64,000 nucleotides of DNA from Mesostigma viride (lineage: Eukaryota; Streptophyta; Mesostigmatophyceae; Mesostigmatales; Mesostigmataceae): assembly GCA_009746045.1 (NCBI GenBank), contig RPFO01000702.1:810001-874000 (forward strand). Direction: 5' to 3'. Shown in pieces: positions 34,558 through 45,300 of this stretch. Positions within the stretch are counted from its first letter, which is position 1. Each line of letters starts with the position of its first letter. The translations under genes were made by a program, and so were the position numbers. The notes under the pieces were generated by a model, which saw only the letters and a list, made by a program, of their open reading frames with translations, made no database searches and had not been told where the DNA came from.

Positions 34558-35793
34558 TTAAAAGCTGATTTTTGCCCCTAAAAATGTTAACATTCCATGG
34601 TTTTTATTAGACTTAACTGTATTGCTACTTGCGTCCATGTATTTACCGTTTGCTTGATAAAAGTTTGTCTGAAGATAAGCTTTAAGTCCTCGTGCAATTT
34701 CATAATCCATACCCAACGAAGTGGCATTTAGATTGCTTTTTTTGTGGCTACTGCGAAATTGATTTATGCTGAAAGCATACTTTCCAATAGTATATTTAGC
34801 ACCGTAACCGTAGACGTAACTATCTCTGCTAATTACGTCTACTTCTTTTGCAGTCAAGCTTTTGTTATAATTTCCATAAGCGGCTGAAAAGCTAATTTTT
34901 TCGTATGTTAAAATTCCCCCAATGACGTAAGTGTTTAAATCTTTGAAATTGATATTGGATTTGGTTTTATCAGCTTTGTTAAAGGCGTGGGTTTTTCCGT
35001 GTTCTCCTACAACAGAAAGCTTTGCCTCCAGTTTATCATGAAATTTGCCACTGTATGTAATGCCGTAAGAAATACCATCCTTAATAACAAATTTGTATTT
35101 TGGCGAAACAACAGGAGGGTTTTGTTTATCAACATTTATATCATCGTGTCCCATGTTTGAAGAATCGGGTATATAGGAAATACCTAATTGAATGTGATGT
35201 TTTTCTGACAACGCCATTTTAGGAGTAAAATAAGTAACCTTCCTTGAGTAATCTGACCTTAAGCTTGTTCTAGTTTTTGAATCCAGAAAACTACAAAAAT
35301 TGGTGATGTATGGAATCAGTTTTTCTGAAGGTTTGGCAGGGTTGCTAGGAGAAGCTATCACTCTTGAATTCCAACCATTACCAGGGCCACAAGATGCGCT
35401 ATAACCGTTTATTCTCATTTTTTTTCCTGCACTTGATTCTGCTCCGCCTTCCACTCTCCCAAGCTCAGATTCTATATATAAGAAAAAAGGTACAGCTCGA
35501 TCATTTACTGAGGTATGTTCAAGGCTGATTTTTGCTCCGTACAAATTGTCGTTTTCGGCTATAAGCTGATAGTCTACGAATATATTTCCAGATGTGTAGA
35601 AACCAAATTCTTTATTGCGTGTAGAGACCACTCTTTGATTGGTATCGCCGTTACTTTTGTAATGAATAGCTTGAAAATCGTAAATTCCTCCCATTTTCAC
35701 CTTGTTTTCTGCGGCTAATGAAGCGTTGGCCGACCAAAAAATCAAAATGCTTTGTACTAAAAAGGCTTTTGTTAATTTCTTTTTTATATTCAT
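34558..35793 (-). CDS. Outer-membrane porin (paralogue 1)
   Basis: A 411-residue exported beta-barrel. An N-terminal signal peptide (KKLTKAFLVQSILIFWSANASLAA, cleaved after AAE-type residues about 28-29) is followed by alternating amphipathic strands and ends in a C-terminal aromatic strand (TFLGAKISF), the BAM recognition signal. The mid-protein segment YFTPKMA...IQLGISYIPDSSNMGHDD is shared with the second porin at 37.4 kb, so the two are paralogues. Two cysteines (about 132 and 168) are unusual for a barrel. It probably forms a general diffusion porin. It is separated by about 120 bases of AT-rich sequence from ctrA, which lies downstream on the same strand. Confidence 0.83.
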   Translation of the reverse strand: MNIKKKLTKAFLVQSILIFWSANASLAAENKVKMGGIYDFQAIHYKSNGDTNQRVVSTRNKEFGFYTSGNIFVDYQLIAENDNLYGAKISLEHTSVNDRAVPFFLYIESELGRVEGGAESSAGKKMRINGYSASCGPGNGWNSRVIASPSNPAKPSEKLIPYITNFCSFLDSKTRTSLRSDYSRKVTYFTPKMALSEKHHIQLGISYIPDSSNMGHDDINVDKQNPPVVSPKYKFVIKDGISYGITYSGKFHDKLEAKLSVVGEHGKTHAFNKADKTKSNINFKDLNTYVIGGILTYEKISFSAAYGNYNKSLTAKEVDVISRDSYVYGYGAKYTIGKYAFSINQFRSSHKKSNLNATSLGMDYEIARGLKAYLQTNFYQANGKYMDASSNTVKSNKNHGMLTFLGAKISF

Positions 35794-35953
35794 ATAGATA
35801 ACGGTAATAATAGTTAAAATTTTCTAGATATATTTTTTATTTAAAAAAGGCAAAATTTCTTTAACACATAAACTACTAAAAGTTACTTTTTGATATAAAT
35901 TACAACTAAAGATAAATTTTGTCAAAGAGGCTTTCGTATTAAATCAAATATTT

Positions 35954-36406
35954 TTATGATATATTTTTTTCATTGAGTTTTTTACTATATAAAGCTCCAA
36001 AATCTATTGGGTCAATCATTAATGGTTGGAAACCACCATCCTGTGTTACATCTGCAAGAATTTTACGGGCAAATGGAAATATTATTGCGGGACAATGAAC
36101 GGCAAGAAGCATTTGAATTTGTTCTTCAGGAACATTAACCAAATGGAATATACCGGCATATTTTAAATCAACTATAAAGAGAGTTTTATCCGCACTTGTT
36201 GCTTTTGCGCTAATAATTATTTCAACCTCAAAATATTCATCTTCAGGCATTCTTTGGATATTGAGATCCAATGCGAGGTCTATATGTGGTGGGTTACCTG
36301 TATTAACAAGAGAAGCAGGAGCTCCCGGGTTTTCGAAAGATAGATCTTTGGTATATTGAGCATTTACTGAGATGTGAGGTGTCTTGGTTTCTTCTGGGGA
36401 ATTCAT
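35954..36406 (-). CDS. secB: Protein-export chaperone SecB
   Basis: A 150-residue homotetrameric cytosolic chaperone that keeps precursors unfolded and delivers them to SecA. Recognisable features are the N-terminal [19 protein letters not shown] (substrate-binding groove strand), [31 protein letters not shown] and the C-terminal [36 protein letters not shown]. The PVNF-type motif of SecB is seen here as [13 protein letters not shown]. Length matches alphaproteobacterial SecB. It is downstream of dcd on minus with a 47-base gap, and both may share a transcript. Porins, which are typical SecB clients, are encoded on both sides. Confidence 0.95.
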   Translation of the reverse strand: MNSPEETKTPHISVNAQYTKDLSFENPGAPASLVNTGNPPHIDLALDLNIQRMPEDEYFEVEIIISAKATSADKTLFIVDLKYAGIFHLVNVPEEQIQMLLAVHCPAIIFPFARKILADVTQDGGFQPLMIDPIDFGALYSKKLNEKNIS

Positions 36407-36453
36407 TTTGTTTCCTTTGTTGTTTAATTTAACTTAACTTTTGGTTAGTACTT

Positions 36454-37020
36454 TCATGTGCGCGGTAAAGTAACGCCTTTTTGTCCCATATACTTACCAG
36501 CACGGTCAGAATATGATATTTCGCATGGTTCGTTCCCAGAAAAAAACAAAAACTGGCAGGCACCTTCATCTGCATAAATTTTAGCAGGCAAAGGGGTTGT
36601 ATTTGAAAATTCAAGAGTAACAAAGCCTTCCCACCCTGGTTCAAGTGGAGTGACATTTACTATGATACCGCACCGTGCATAAGTCGATTTCCCAACACAC
36701 ACTACTAAAACGTCTTTGGGGATTTTAAAATATTCAACTGTTCTGCCTAAGGCGAAGCTGTTTGGCGGAATGATACAAACATCAGTTTCTTTGCTAACCA
36801 AGCTTTGGCTATCAAAATTTTTGGGGTCAACAATAGTAGTATTAATATTGGTAAATATTTTAAATTCATTGGACACTCTTGCATCATAACCATAAGAGGA
36901 AACTCCGTACGATATGATTTTTTTTTCTCCGATTTCCCTTACTTGAGAGTTAATAAATGGTGATATCATACCGTCTCTTACGGCTTTTTCCTGTATCCAT
37001 TTATCTGACATTATTGGCAT
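36454..37020 (-). CDS. dcd: dCTP deaminase
   Basis: A 188-residue enzyme of the dUTPase-like fold that deaminates dCTP to dUTP, feeding dTTP synthesis via Dut. Family marks are [31 protein letters not shown] at the N-terminus, the [21 protein letters not shown] strand pair, the catalytic-loop sequence [23 protein letters not shown] with its Arg and Glu, and the C-terminal [12 protein letters not shown] arm. Length is typical. It is divergent from the second porin and probably co-transcribed with secB. The start is the ATG at 37020 (MPIMSDKWI); a second ATG is three codons on. Confidence 0.96.
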   Translation of the reverse strand: MPIMSDKWIQEKAVRDGMISPFINSQVREIGEKKIISYGVSSYGYDARVSNEFKIFTNINTTIVDPKNFDSQSLVSKETDVCIIPPNSFALGRTVEYFKIPKDVLVVCVGKSTYARCGIIVNVTPLEPGWEGFVTLEFSNTTPLPAKIYADEGACQFLFFSGNEPCEISYSDRAGKYMGQKGVTLPRT

Positions 37021-37405
37021 AAACTATAACCTTATTTTCTAATGAGACTATCCTTTAATTGTTTGGTTTTAGTTAACAAATATATATCTGTCTATAAAAA
37101 TTTCTTGATTAATGCGAGTTATAATTTATCATTAACGCAGGTTTTTCCTATGAAGAAATTAATTCAGTGACAATTATAACACTAGTTTATTTTTTTTGGC
37201 TAGTCTTAAGATGTTTTTTTGGGTATTGGTTATTGATTGCACCAGCTGTTTTATGCTAAATTATCATGGTGTTTTAGTTGAATCTCTGGTTTTATGTCCA
37301 GGAGTTAAGATAATCTTTAAGTGCTAACTTAAGCTTTCTTATATGTACCAGAATAAAGGGCTACAAAGGTTTAATAATCTAGCAGTAAAAATTAGGTAGT
37401 TAATT
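37021..37405. other. 385-base divergent intergenic region dcd/porin
   Basis: No gene-size frame. A six-codon frame starting at 37150 is too short to call. Three TTAA tetramers at exact 12-base steps (37305, 37317, 37329) lie about 75-100 bases upstream of the porin start and may be a regulator-binding array (see findings). No consensus promoter could be fixed. Confidence 0.45.
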
Positions 37406-38773
37406 ATGAAAATTAATATAAAAAAATTAAACAAAGTTATGTTGATAGCTTCTGTTTTATTTGGTTTTTCTAAGATGTCGCTTGCAGGCGATGTAGAATC
37501 AGGTAGTATGCCTGTTACATCTGATTTAAAGGTAAAATTGTCTGGTTACGGACATTTTCAGGGTGGTTATAGGAATCAGAACCATCTTAAAGGGGATGAT
37601 AAAAATGTTTCTGCCAACAGAAAGTCTTTTGCTTTCTTTAATGATGCGGCGTTATTTGCTGATATATCCAACAAAGTTAATGATGTGACTTATGGTGGAA
37701 AAATAGTTCTAGTGCCGACAGCAAAAAGAAAAGGCTCTGCCACTTATAACGGCTCTCATATCTATCTGGATAGTAGTTATGGGCGCATAGAAGCTGGCTC
37801 TCCAATGGATGCTGCTAGCAATATGCTTATTGATAGTAGTGCAATTGCTTCAGCTACTGGCGGTGATTGGGATAGATACGCGAAGTTCGATTCTACTGAT
37901 TTAAAACAGGGATATGATTTTGGTCCGTCTTTTGCAACATTCGGTGAGTTTTTCCTAGATAGTAAGCTAGTTAGTGCTGTTGAAACCCGCTCTTATAGTA
38001 CAGAGCCAGGCAGAAGGGTATCATACTATACGCCAAAATTCGAGTTTGGCCAGGGGGCAAAGATACAAATAGGTATTTCTTATACTCCAGATTCTTCTAA
38101 TACCGGCGCTGACGATACGAATAAAAATTCAACAAGGGTTGAAATAAAAAAGATAAAAAAGGATTCTACAGATCCTAATCACTACTTTAAATTTGATCAA
38201 TCTATAAAAGATGCAATTTCAGGAGGTGTAGTTTTAGAGCAAAATATATCAGATGGTGTTGATCTGAAATTGGCTTTAACCGGTGAATACGGTAAGGCTT
38301 CTAATGCAAAGAAAATGAATAACACAAATAATTCTGCCGATCCACTTAAGGATACGTCTGACGCCCAAAAGGAGTTAGGTACTTATAAACTAAAAGATTT
38401 AAAAACCTATAATATAGGAGCGATCTTAAATGCTGGAAATTTTTCTTATGCAGCTTCTTTCGGGTCCTTGGGTAAAAGCTTAACCACTCCTGAATTCCAT
38501 AAAGCAGGCAGAGAAACTACTTATTATACTGGCGGGGTAGCTTATAAGCAAGGGCCGTTTACTACCAGCTTAACATACTTCCGTTCAGACCAGTACAAAA
38601 ATACTGTAGATTGTGTTACCATTGGTACTGATTATAAACTTGCCCCAGGATTTAAGCCTTATGCTGAGATCTCTGGCTTTAGTTTAAAAGGAAAACCTGA
38701 GTATGATCTAAAACTTAAGAAAAAGAAAACTCGTGGAACTGTAGCTTTGATAGGTGCTAAGTTAAGTCTATAA
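37406..38773 (+). CDS. Outer-membrane porin (paralogue 2)
   Basis: A 455-residue exported beta-barrel with a signal peptide (NKVMLIASVLFGFSKMSLAG, cleaved near residue 27) and a C-terminal strand ending VALIGAKLSL. The early segment SGYGHFQGGYRNQ and loop GRIEAGSPMDAASNML are typical of the trimeric Gram-negative porin fold, in which loop 3 constricts the pore. Shared with the porin at 34.6 kb are RRVSYYTPKF, IQIGISYTPDSSNTGADD and the last strands, but the surface loops differ and this copy has a 40-residue Lys/Asp-rich insertion around 255-335. A strong terminator follows. It probably mediates diffusion of small solutes across the outer membrane. Confidence 0.87.
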   Translation: MKINIKKLNKVMLIASVLFGFSKMSLAGDVESGSMPVTSDLKVKLSGYGHFQGGYRNQNHLKGDDKNVSANRKSFAFFNDAALFADISNKVNDVTYGGKIVLVPTAKRKGSATYNGSHIYLDSSYGRIEAGSPMDAASNMLIDSSAIASATGGDWDRYAKFDSTDLKQGYDFGPSFATFGEFFLDSKLVSAVETRSYSTEPGRRVSYYTPKFEFGQGAKIQIGISYTPDSSNTGADDTNKNSTRVEIKKIKKDSTDPNHYFKFDQSIKDAISGGVVLEQNISDGVDLKLALTGEYGKASNAKKMNNTNNSADPLKDTSDAQKELGTYKLKDLKTYNIGAILNAGNFSYAASFGSLGKSLTTPEFHKAGRETTYYTGGVAYKQGPFTTSLTYFRSDQYKNTVDCVTIGTDYKLAPGFKPYAEISGFSLKGKPEYDLKLKKKKTRGTVALIGAKLSL

Positions 38774-38801
38774 TTTTCTATTTCGCAAGTCCAAGAATCG
38801 A

Positions 38802-38837
38802 AATAAGCCAAGTAGCAAACTTGGCTTATTTTTTATT
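38802..38837 (+). terminator. Rho-independent terminator of the second porin gene
   Basis: A perfect 11-base stem AATAAGCCAAG (38802-38812) with CTTGGCTTATT (38820-38830), a seven-base loop and a following run TTTTATTT. It lies 28 bases after the porin stop and is the clearest terminator in the window. Confidence 0.85.
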
Positions 38838-39285
38838 TAAAAATACACAATCTATAACAGATATAGAGGTGTAGAATCTTTTGTGATAAAAATGGATGCT
38901 CGCTTAAAAGGGCGTGCTAGGTTAGTATATTTTCCTATCCGAACATAACGATATTTATTATATATAACTTAAGCAGATACTCTTATCTTTTGCCTATTAT
39001 TACCTTGCTTAGCAGGTTATTACGCCGTATTTGAAATAACGCTAGGTTTATGTGATTTTTGAACATATGCGTATATTTTTACTTCTTTTTAGGTAGCGAG
39101 CTAAGTTAAATTATCAATATCCTATTAGTGACGTGGGTAATTGCCTATGTATTGATGTTTTTTGCAATTTTGAAGCTATTAATTAGCTTTTCCTTTAAGC
39201 CGCTTATACATATTGAGGTAATTACAACGAATTTAAGAATAAAATTTTAACAATCAGAATTATTGGTTTTCTAGTTGACGGCTTA
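38838..39285. other. Intergenic region of about 450 bases, no supported gene
   Basis: AT-rich spacer between the porin terminator and the small barrel gene. A short hairpin AAGCTA/TAGCTT lies at 39173-39189, and no consensus promoter with a good spacer was found. No tRNA, small RNA signature or repeat was recognised. Confidence 0.45.
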
Positions 39286-39336
39286 ATGGAGAAATATATA
39301 ATTGGCCTGGTTTTTATCTTAGAAGTGGTATTTTTT

Positions 39337-40095
39337 ATGAAAAATATAATTTGTAGTTTTGGGTTATGTGTAACGTTTTTAAATGCTGCATATGCTGAAG
39401 ATGTTTTCGATAATCATACGGATAGATATGTATATATCGGTACTGAGTTTGGCCTTGTTGACCCGATAAAAAAATCTTTTAGGCATGAAGAATCAAATAC
39501 CAGAATGAGATTGAAAAAGTCACATATGTATGGTTGGAGAATAGGATATAGTTTTTATCCTAATATGATGATAGAAATTTCTGGTACTTATCAACCAAAG
39601 TATAGAATGGCGTATAAATTACCGGGAAAATTAGTGCCTGGAGTGGGTGTCCTCCCAGAAACTCCTGGAATTACAAAGGTTACTTCTAATGTATTTATGA
39701 TGAATTTGATCTATGAAATGCAAAAAATGACTTCACTAACCATTAAGCCTTATGTTATTTTTGGTGCTGGTGTGGCTAAAATTTCAGTTAAACCCAACAT
39801 TTCTTACTTACCTCCTGATTTTTTAAGGGTAGGAAGTGGCAATATTCCTTACTTTAAAATAAAGAAAAATAATCAAAATTGTTTTGCGTGGCAAGCAGGA
39901 CTAGGGTTTAGCAAGGATATTACCGATAAGCTGGCTATTGACTTTGGTGCAAAAATGCAGGTAGTTAATAATATTAAAGTAAAGTATCAAGCTTTAAATG
40001 ATACAAATTCTTTTGATGAACCAAATCCTATTAAAAAGACCATAGGTGTAGGGGAATTTACTATGGGCGTGACTTATAAATTTCCTCTAAGATAA
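39337..40095 (+). CDS. Small outer-membrane beta-barrel protein (OMP_b-brl type)
   Basis: The start is placed at the ATG at 39337, which begins a clear signal peptide (MKNIICSFGLCVTFLNAAYAED). A frame from 39286 adds 17 residues that would spoil it. The mature protein (about 230 residues) has eight or so amphipathic strands, including YVYIGTEFGLV, GWRIGYSFYPNMMIEISGTY, FMMNLIYEM, IKPYVIFGAGVAKI, FAWQAGLGFSKDITDKLAIDFGAKM, and the end strand GEFTMGVTYKFPLR. The layout is that of OmpX/OmpW-size barrels such as the rickettsial Adr surface proteins, but I cannot claim orthology. It may act as a surface adhesin or a structural barrel. Confidence 0.75.
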   Translation: MKNIICSFGLCVTFLNAAYAEDVFDNHTDRYVYIGTEFGLVDPIKKSFRHEESNTRMRLKKSHMYGWRIGYSFYPNMMIEISGTYQPKYRMAYKLPGKLVPGVGVLPETPGITKVTSNVFMMNLIYEMQKMTSLTIKPYVIFGAGVAKISVKPNISYLPPDFLRVGSGNIPYFKIKKNNQNCFAWQAGLGFSKDITDKLAIDFGAKMQVVNNIKVKYQALNDTNSFDEPNPIKKTIGVGEFTMGVTYKFPLR

Positions 40096-40186
40096 AAATT
40101 AGCAATAATTAAAGGCCCTTTACTGTAAAAAGAATCTGGACTTATAAATTAAGCTAAAGAAATGGTTATATATACCTTTTGCAAGT

Positions 40187-40417
40187 ATGATTATGAAATT
40201 TATTTTATCCTTACTTATTAAGTTTTACCAATTTTTTATTTCACCATGGCTTGGTAGAAATTGCAGGTTTTACCCAACTTGTTCTGAATATGCATATGAA
40301 TCGATAAATACCCATGGTACAATAAAGGGGTTGTTTTTTGCTTTAAGAAGGCTATTAAAATGCCATCCTTTCTGTAACGGAGGCTATGACCCAATACCAA
40401 AAAAAACTGAGCAATAA
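40187..40417 (+). CDS. yidD: Membrane protein insertion efficiency factor YidD
   Basis: A 76-residue peripheral inner-membrane protein that assists YidC-dependent insertion. The family core is almost complete: [31 protein letters not shown] (about 10-40), then [19 protein letters not shown]. The three conserved Cys (CRFYPTC and KCHPFC) are present. It begins at the ATG at 40187, with a second ATG two codons later. The last 32 bases overlap uvrC in a different frame. In most genomes it sits beside rnpA/yidC. Here that linkage is broken, which is common in Rickettsiales. Confidence 0.95.
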   Translation: MIMKFILSLLIKFYQFFISPWLGRNCRFYPTCSEYAYESINTHGTIKGLFFALRRLLKCHPFCNGGYDPIPKKTEQ

Positions 40418-42239
40418 TATATTATATGGTAAAGAGCTTATAAAGTCTCGCTTGGAAGAACTTCCAGGCCAACCAGGGGTATATCGTATGCTAGATATAG
40501 ATAAAAAAATTATTTATATTGGCAAAGCGAAAAACCTTAAAAATCGTCTAAAACAATATACCGGGGATCTTGAAGGTAAAAATTCAACTATGATTTCCCT
40601 AGTATACTATCTGGAATATAGTGTTACTGATTCGGAGTCGTCAGCACTTTTGCTTGAAGGACAATTAATAAAAAAATTCAAACCTCGGTTTAATATTTTA
40701 TTAAAAGATGATAAATCTTTCCCTTATATTAAACTGCGGCTTGATCATGAATTCCCTCAGTTAATTAAATATAGAGGTAGAGATCTTAAAAACGGAAAAT
40801 TTTTTGGCCCCTTTGCTTCTGTTAAACAGGTTGAAGTTACCTTGTTAGAGCTACAAAAAATATTTAAATTGAGGTCATGTTCTGATTCCTATTTTTCGAC
40901 TCGAAAAAGACCGTGCCTTCAATATCAAATAAACAGATGTTCTGCTCCTTGTACCGGCAAGGTATCAAAAAAAGATTATGATGAACTTGTAGAACAGGTG
41001 AAAACTTTTTTATCAGGAAAAAACAAGTCCTTACAGAATCTTCTTGCTCAAAAAATGCAATCGTTAAGTGAGGAATTAAATTTTGAAGAAGCAGCAAAAA
41101 TACGTGACCGTATAAAGGCTTTAAGTTATATACAGTTAAAAGCGGAAACTACTGGCTTTATAAAAGATACAGATCTAATTGCTATAACGGAGCTTAATGG
41201 TGAGTATTGTGTGCAGCTTTATATTTACAGGGCAGGGCAGCCTTGCGGTAACCATCCTTATTTCCCCGAGCACACCCAAGGCCAGAATATTTCTGAAATA
41301 TTGGAAGCATTCATCATGCAATTATATCAAGATAAAATTCCTGCTGAAAACATAATTTTAAGCCATTCTATTAATGATCCTAACCTTTTTGCAAAAGCAC
41401 TAAAAGAATTACACGGTATAAAGATTAAAATAGAGGTATCAAAAAAATCTGGCTCAACTGCTAATCTTATGCAGATTGCTTTGGAAAATGCAAGAATTGC
41501 GTTGGAACAACATCTAAAAAACTCCGCTAAAAACCGGTATGCGCTAGAAGAAGTTCAAAAATTATTTAATTTGCCCGCTTTGCCAAATCGTATTGAAGTC
41601 TATGACAATAGCCATATACAGGGGTCATTTGCTATAGGTGCTATGATTGTTGCAGGTAAGGAGGGTTTTGATAAAAAGGAATATCGGTTATTTACAATAA
41701 AAGACCAACCCCAAAATATAGGAGGGGGCGATGATTATGCAATGCTTAGGGAAGTTTTAATTAGAAGACTTAATAGATTAAAAAGTGAACCGTATAGATT
41801 ACCTGATTTAATGATAATAGATGGCGGCACAGGGCATATGAATATAGCACAGCAAGTACTAGAAAAATTTAGTCTAAATATACCATTTGTATGTATGTCC
41901 AAGGGAATAGATAGAAATAGCGGCAGGGAACAGTTTCACAGGCCAAACCAAGAGATATTTACTTTGGATAAAAATTTACCGGTAATGAAATACTTGCAAA
42001 TCCTAAGAGATGAGGCACATAATTTCGCTATAAAAAATCACCGAAAAAAACGCTCTAAAGCTATAAAAATTTCGTCTCTAGATAATATTCCGGGAATAGG
42101 TGAAATGCGGAAGAAAGCATTGCTAAGTTATTTCGGATCTTTTGCTGCCGTTGCAGATTCTACTATTGATGAGTTAACAAAGGTAGAAGGAATAAACAAA
42201 GAACTGGCCCAAATTGTATATGAAGCTTTGCGCAAATAA
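40386..42239 (+). CDS. uvrC: Excinuclease ABC subunit C
   Basis: A 617-residue nuclease making both incisions in nucleotide excision repair after UvrB loading. Domains in order: GIY-YIG (about 25-105, [29 protein letters not shown]), a Cys-rich loop ([17 protein letters not shown]), a UVR motif that contacts UvrB (about 205-240, [24 protein letters not shown]), the RNase H-like endonuclease domain ([21 protein letters not shown], then [13 protein letters not shown]), and a C-terminal helix-hairpin-helix pair ([19 protein letters not shown]). All are present. The ATG at 40386 overlaps yidD. Later starts are possible because the first 20 residues are not conserved. Confidence 0.96.
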   Translation: MTQYQKKLSNNILYGKELIKSRLEELPGQPGVYRMLDIDKKIIYIGKAKNLKNRLKQYTGDLEGKNSTMISLVYYLEYSVTDSESSALLLEGQLIKKFKPRFNILLKDDKSFPYIKLRLDHEFPQLIKYRGRDLKNGKFFGPFASVKQVEVTLLELQKIFKLRSCSDSYFSTRKRPCLQYQINRCSAPCTGKVSKKDYDELVEQVKTFLSGKNKSLQNLLAQKMQSLSEELNFEEAAKIRDRIKALSYIQLKAETTGFIKDTDLIAITELNGEYCVQLYIYRAGQPCGNHPYFPEHTQGQNISEILEAFIMQLYQDKIPAENIILSHSINDPNLFAKALKELHGIKIKIEVSKKSGSTANLMQIALENARIALEQHLKNSAKNRYALEEVQKLFNLPALPNRIEVYDNSHIQGSFAIGAMIVAGKEGFDKKEYRLFTIKDQPQNIGGGDDYAMLREVLIRRLNRLKSEPYRLPDLMIIDGGTGHMNIAQQVLEKFSLNIPFVCMSKGIDRNSGREQFHRPNQEIFTLDKNLPVMKYLQILRDEAHNFAIKNHRKKRSKAIKISSLDNIPGIGEMRKKALLSYFGSFAAVADSTIDELTKVEGINKELAQIVYEALRK

Positions 42240-42251
42240 AAAATAGTTCGT

Positions 42252-42280
42252 TTGACAAGTAACGATAAATTACATAGTAT
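42252..42280 (+). promoter_or_regulatory. Sigma-70 promoter of the aas-like gene
   Basis: A perfect TTGACA at 42252-42257, a 17-base spacer and TAGTAT at 42275-42280. The start would be near 42287, and the ATG follows 20 bases later behind an AGGGAAG ribosome site (42297-42303). Confidence 0.6.
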
Positions 42281-42306
42281 TTTCCAATAATTTTTTAGGG
42301 AAGTAG

Positions 42307-45300
42307 ATGGATTCTAACCAGCTGTATCTTTTCAAAGATAGAAGATTTTTACCAATATTTATTGTACAGTTCTGCGGATGTCTAAATGATAGTGTTTTAA
42401 AAAATGCTCTTATAATTTTAATTACATTTAAAATAGCTAATAGCCTAACTATTGCACCTTATATGTTGGTTATGCTTGCTAATGTTCTGTTTATAGCTCC
42501 TTTTGTGCTATTTGCAAGCTTAGCAGGGCAAATCGCAGATCGTTATGAGAGAACGATTATTGTTAAGATCATAAAATCTGCAGAAATAGGTATAGTATTT
42601 CTTTCAGCTTATGGTTTTTACAGTGTAAATCTAGTTGTTTTATTCGTTGCTCTAACTTTAATGGGGATACATTCGACTTTCTTTGGCCCAATTAAATACA
42701 GCGTATTGCCTGACCAATTAAAAAAACAAGAATTACTTGGAGCTAACGGTCACATAGAGGCCGGAACTTTCATGTCTATAATGCTTGGTACTATAATAGG
42801 CGGGGTCTATAATTTTGAAAGTAAATTAGTTATCGGATTTGCCGTTGTTGTATCGTTTATAGGCTTTATCGCCAGTTTCTTTATGCCTGCTTCTGGCAAT
42901 ACAAATCCTAATATTAGGATTAATTTAAATATTATAAATGAAAACATTAACATCGTAAAATATGCTTATTCAAAGAATAAAGTTTATTTAGCTATTCTAG
43001 GTATCTCGTGGTTTTGGTTTATTGGGGCTGCAATTTTAGCTCAGATACCTCTTTTAGCAAGAGACACCTTAGGGGCGGATGAAAGTGTAGCTAATTTGTT
43101 TTTAGTAGTATTTTCCGTTGGGGTAGGAGTAGGGGCATTTGTATGTAATAGGATTTTGGCTAACAATATTACAACCAAATATGTTTTTATTTCAGCTGTT
43201 GGAATAAGCATTTTCTGTATTGATCTATATTTTGCTACGCATATTGCCGAGATTAGTTATAGTCCGGAGCATTTAAAAAGTATTTATGATTTTTTATCGA
43301 AATTACATTATTGGCGCATATTATTTGATCTCTTTTGCCTTTCCGCTATTGGAGGATTTTACGTAGTACCGTTATTTGCTGTGATGCAGTATTTTTCTTC
43401 TCCTGCTCATAGGAGCCGAGTAGTAGCTGCAAATAATTTAATAAATTCATTCTTTATGGCGGGTTCTACTGCTATATTATCCTTACTTTTTTATATGAAA
43501 TTCTCAATACCGTCGGTAATTTTAACGATAAGTATTTTAAATTTTATTGTTGCTCTTCATATATATAAGTTGATTCCAAATAGTAAAATCATATCCCTAA
43601 AAATGTTACAAGCGATCTTTAGGCTAATTTTTAGCCTATTTTACCAAGTTGAGGTAAAGGGGATGGAAAATTATAGAAAAGCTGGGAAAAAAGCAGTGAT
43701 AATTGCAAACCATTTATCGTATATTGATCCCATCTTGATAGCTACTTACATACCTGAGAATATCCAATTTGCTATTAATTTAGGAGTTTCTAAAGAATGG
43801 TGGGTAAGGCCTTTTCTTAAATTAGCCCGTACCTATCCGATTGATCCGAATAATCCTATGGCGATTAAGAGCTTAATTGAAGAAGTAAAAAAGAATAAAA
43901 AAATTGCGATCTTTCCTGAGGGAAGAATTAGCCTTACCGGCGCTTTAATGAAAGTATATGAAGGTCCGGCTATGATTGCTGATAAAGCTAATGCTACAAT
44001 TTTGCCAATAAGAGTTCACGGTACGGAGTTTACTTGTTTCTCAAAAATTCGTAAAACGCTAAAAACTCGGTTCTCTTTGAGAAGAAAAATTACTATTACT
44101 ATTCTCCCTCCGGTAAAAGTTAATCCTCTAGGAAATCTTAGCAGTAGGGATAGAAGAAAATATATTAGTCAAGCTCTTTACGACATAATGAGAGACATGA
44201 TGTTTGAAAGTTCGGATTATAAGGAAACCTTATTCCAATCGTTGATTAATTCCGCAAAATTGTTTGGGATGAACACAAAGATCTTGGAGGATATAGAAGG
44301 TAATAAAACTACCTATAAATCTATGATTTTAAAATCATTTGTTCTTAGTAGTTTAATTGAAAAACAAACAGAAGCTGGAGAAAAAGTGGGGTTAATGCTT
44401 CCTAATATGGTTGATAGTATAATTAGTTTATTTGCTATGCAAGCAATGGGGAGGATTCCGGCGATAATTAACTTTACTGTAGGCATAAACCACATCATTT
44501 CGACTTGTAATACAGCCACAATTAAAATCATTTATACTTCGCAGAAATTTGTAAAAACAGCAGGGCTTGAAGAGCTTATTGATTCGTTATTAAAACAGGG
44601 AATAAAGCTTATATACCTGGAAGATTTAAAAGCAAATATTACGCCTTTATTAAAAATAAAAGCAACGATCGGCAGCATATTTCCAGAACTGTATTATGAA
44701 TATATTTGTCCCAAAAGGGATGATAAACTACCGGCAGTGATATTATTTACATCTGGAACGGAAGGAAAGCCAAAAGCAGTTGCTTTGTCCCATCGAAATA
44801 TACAGTCTAATCGATGCCAAATACTTTCTATAATCGATTTTAACCCGCACGATTTGGCTTTTAACCCTCTGCAGCTGTTTCATAGTTTCGGCTACACAAC
44901 ATCAATAATTATGTTGCTTGGAGGCGTTAAAACATTCTTATATCCATCTCCACTGCATCATAGAATAATTCCTGAAGTTATTTATGACGTGGGTGCAACA
45001 ATAATGTTTGGAACTGATAGTTTTTTAGCGGCTTATGCTTCTTCCGCTCATCCATATGATTTTTATTCAATGAGATATGTTATAGCAGGAGCAGAAAAGC
45101 TTAAGGAAGAAACAAGGCAAATCTGGCTTGATAAATTTGGAATCAGAATACTTGAGACTTATGGTGCAACTGAAGCCTCTCCGGCAATAGCTGTAAATAC
45201 TCCGATGCATTATAAAGCAGGGTCAGTAGGTAGGTTTTTACCAAAAATCGAGTATTTTTTTAAACCGCTTAAGAATATTGAGAATGGAGGAAGACTTTGC

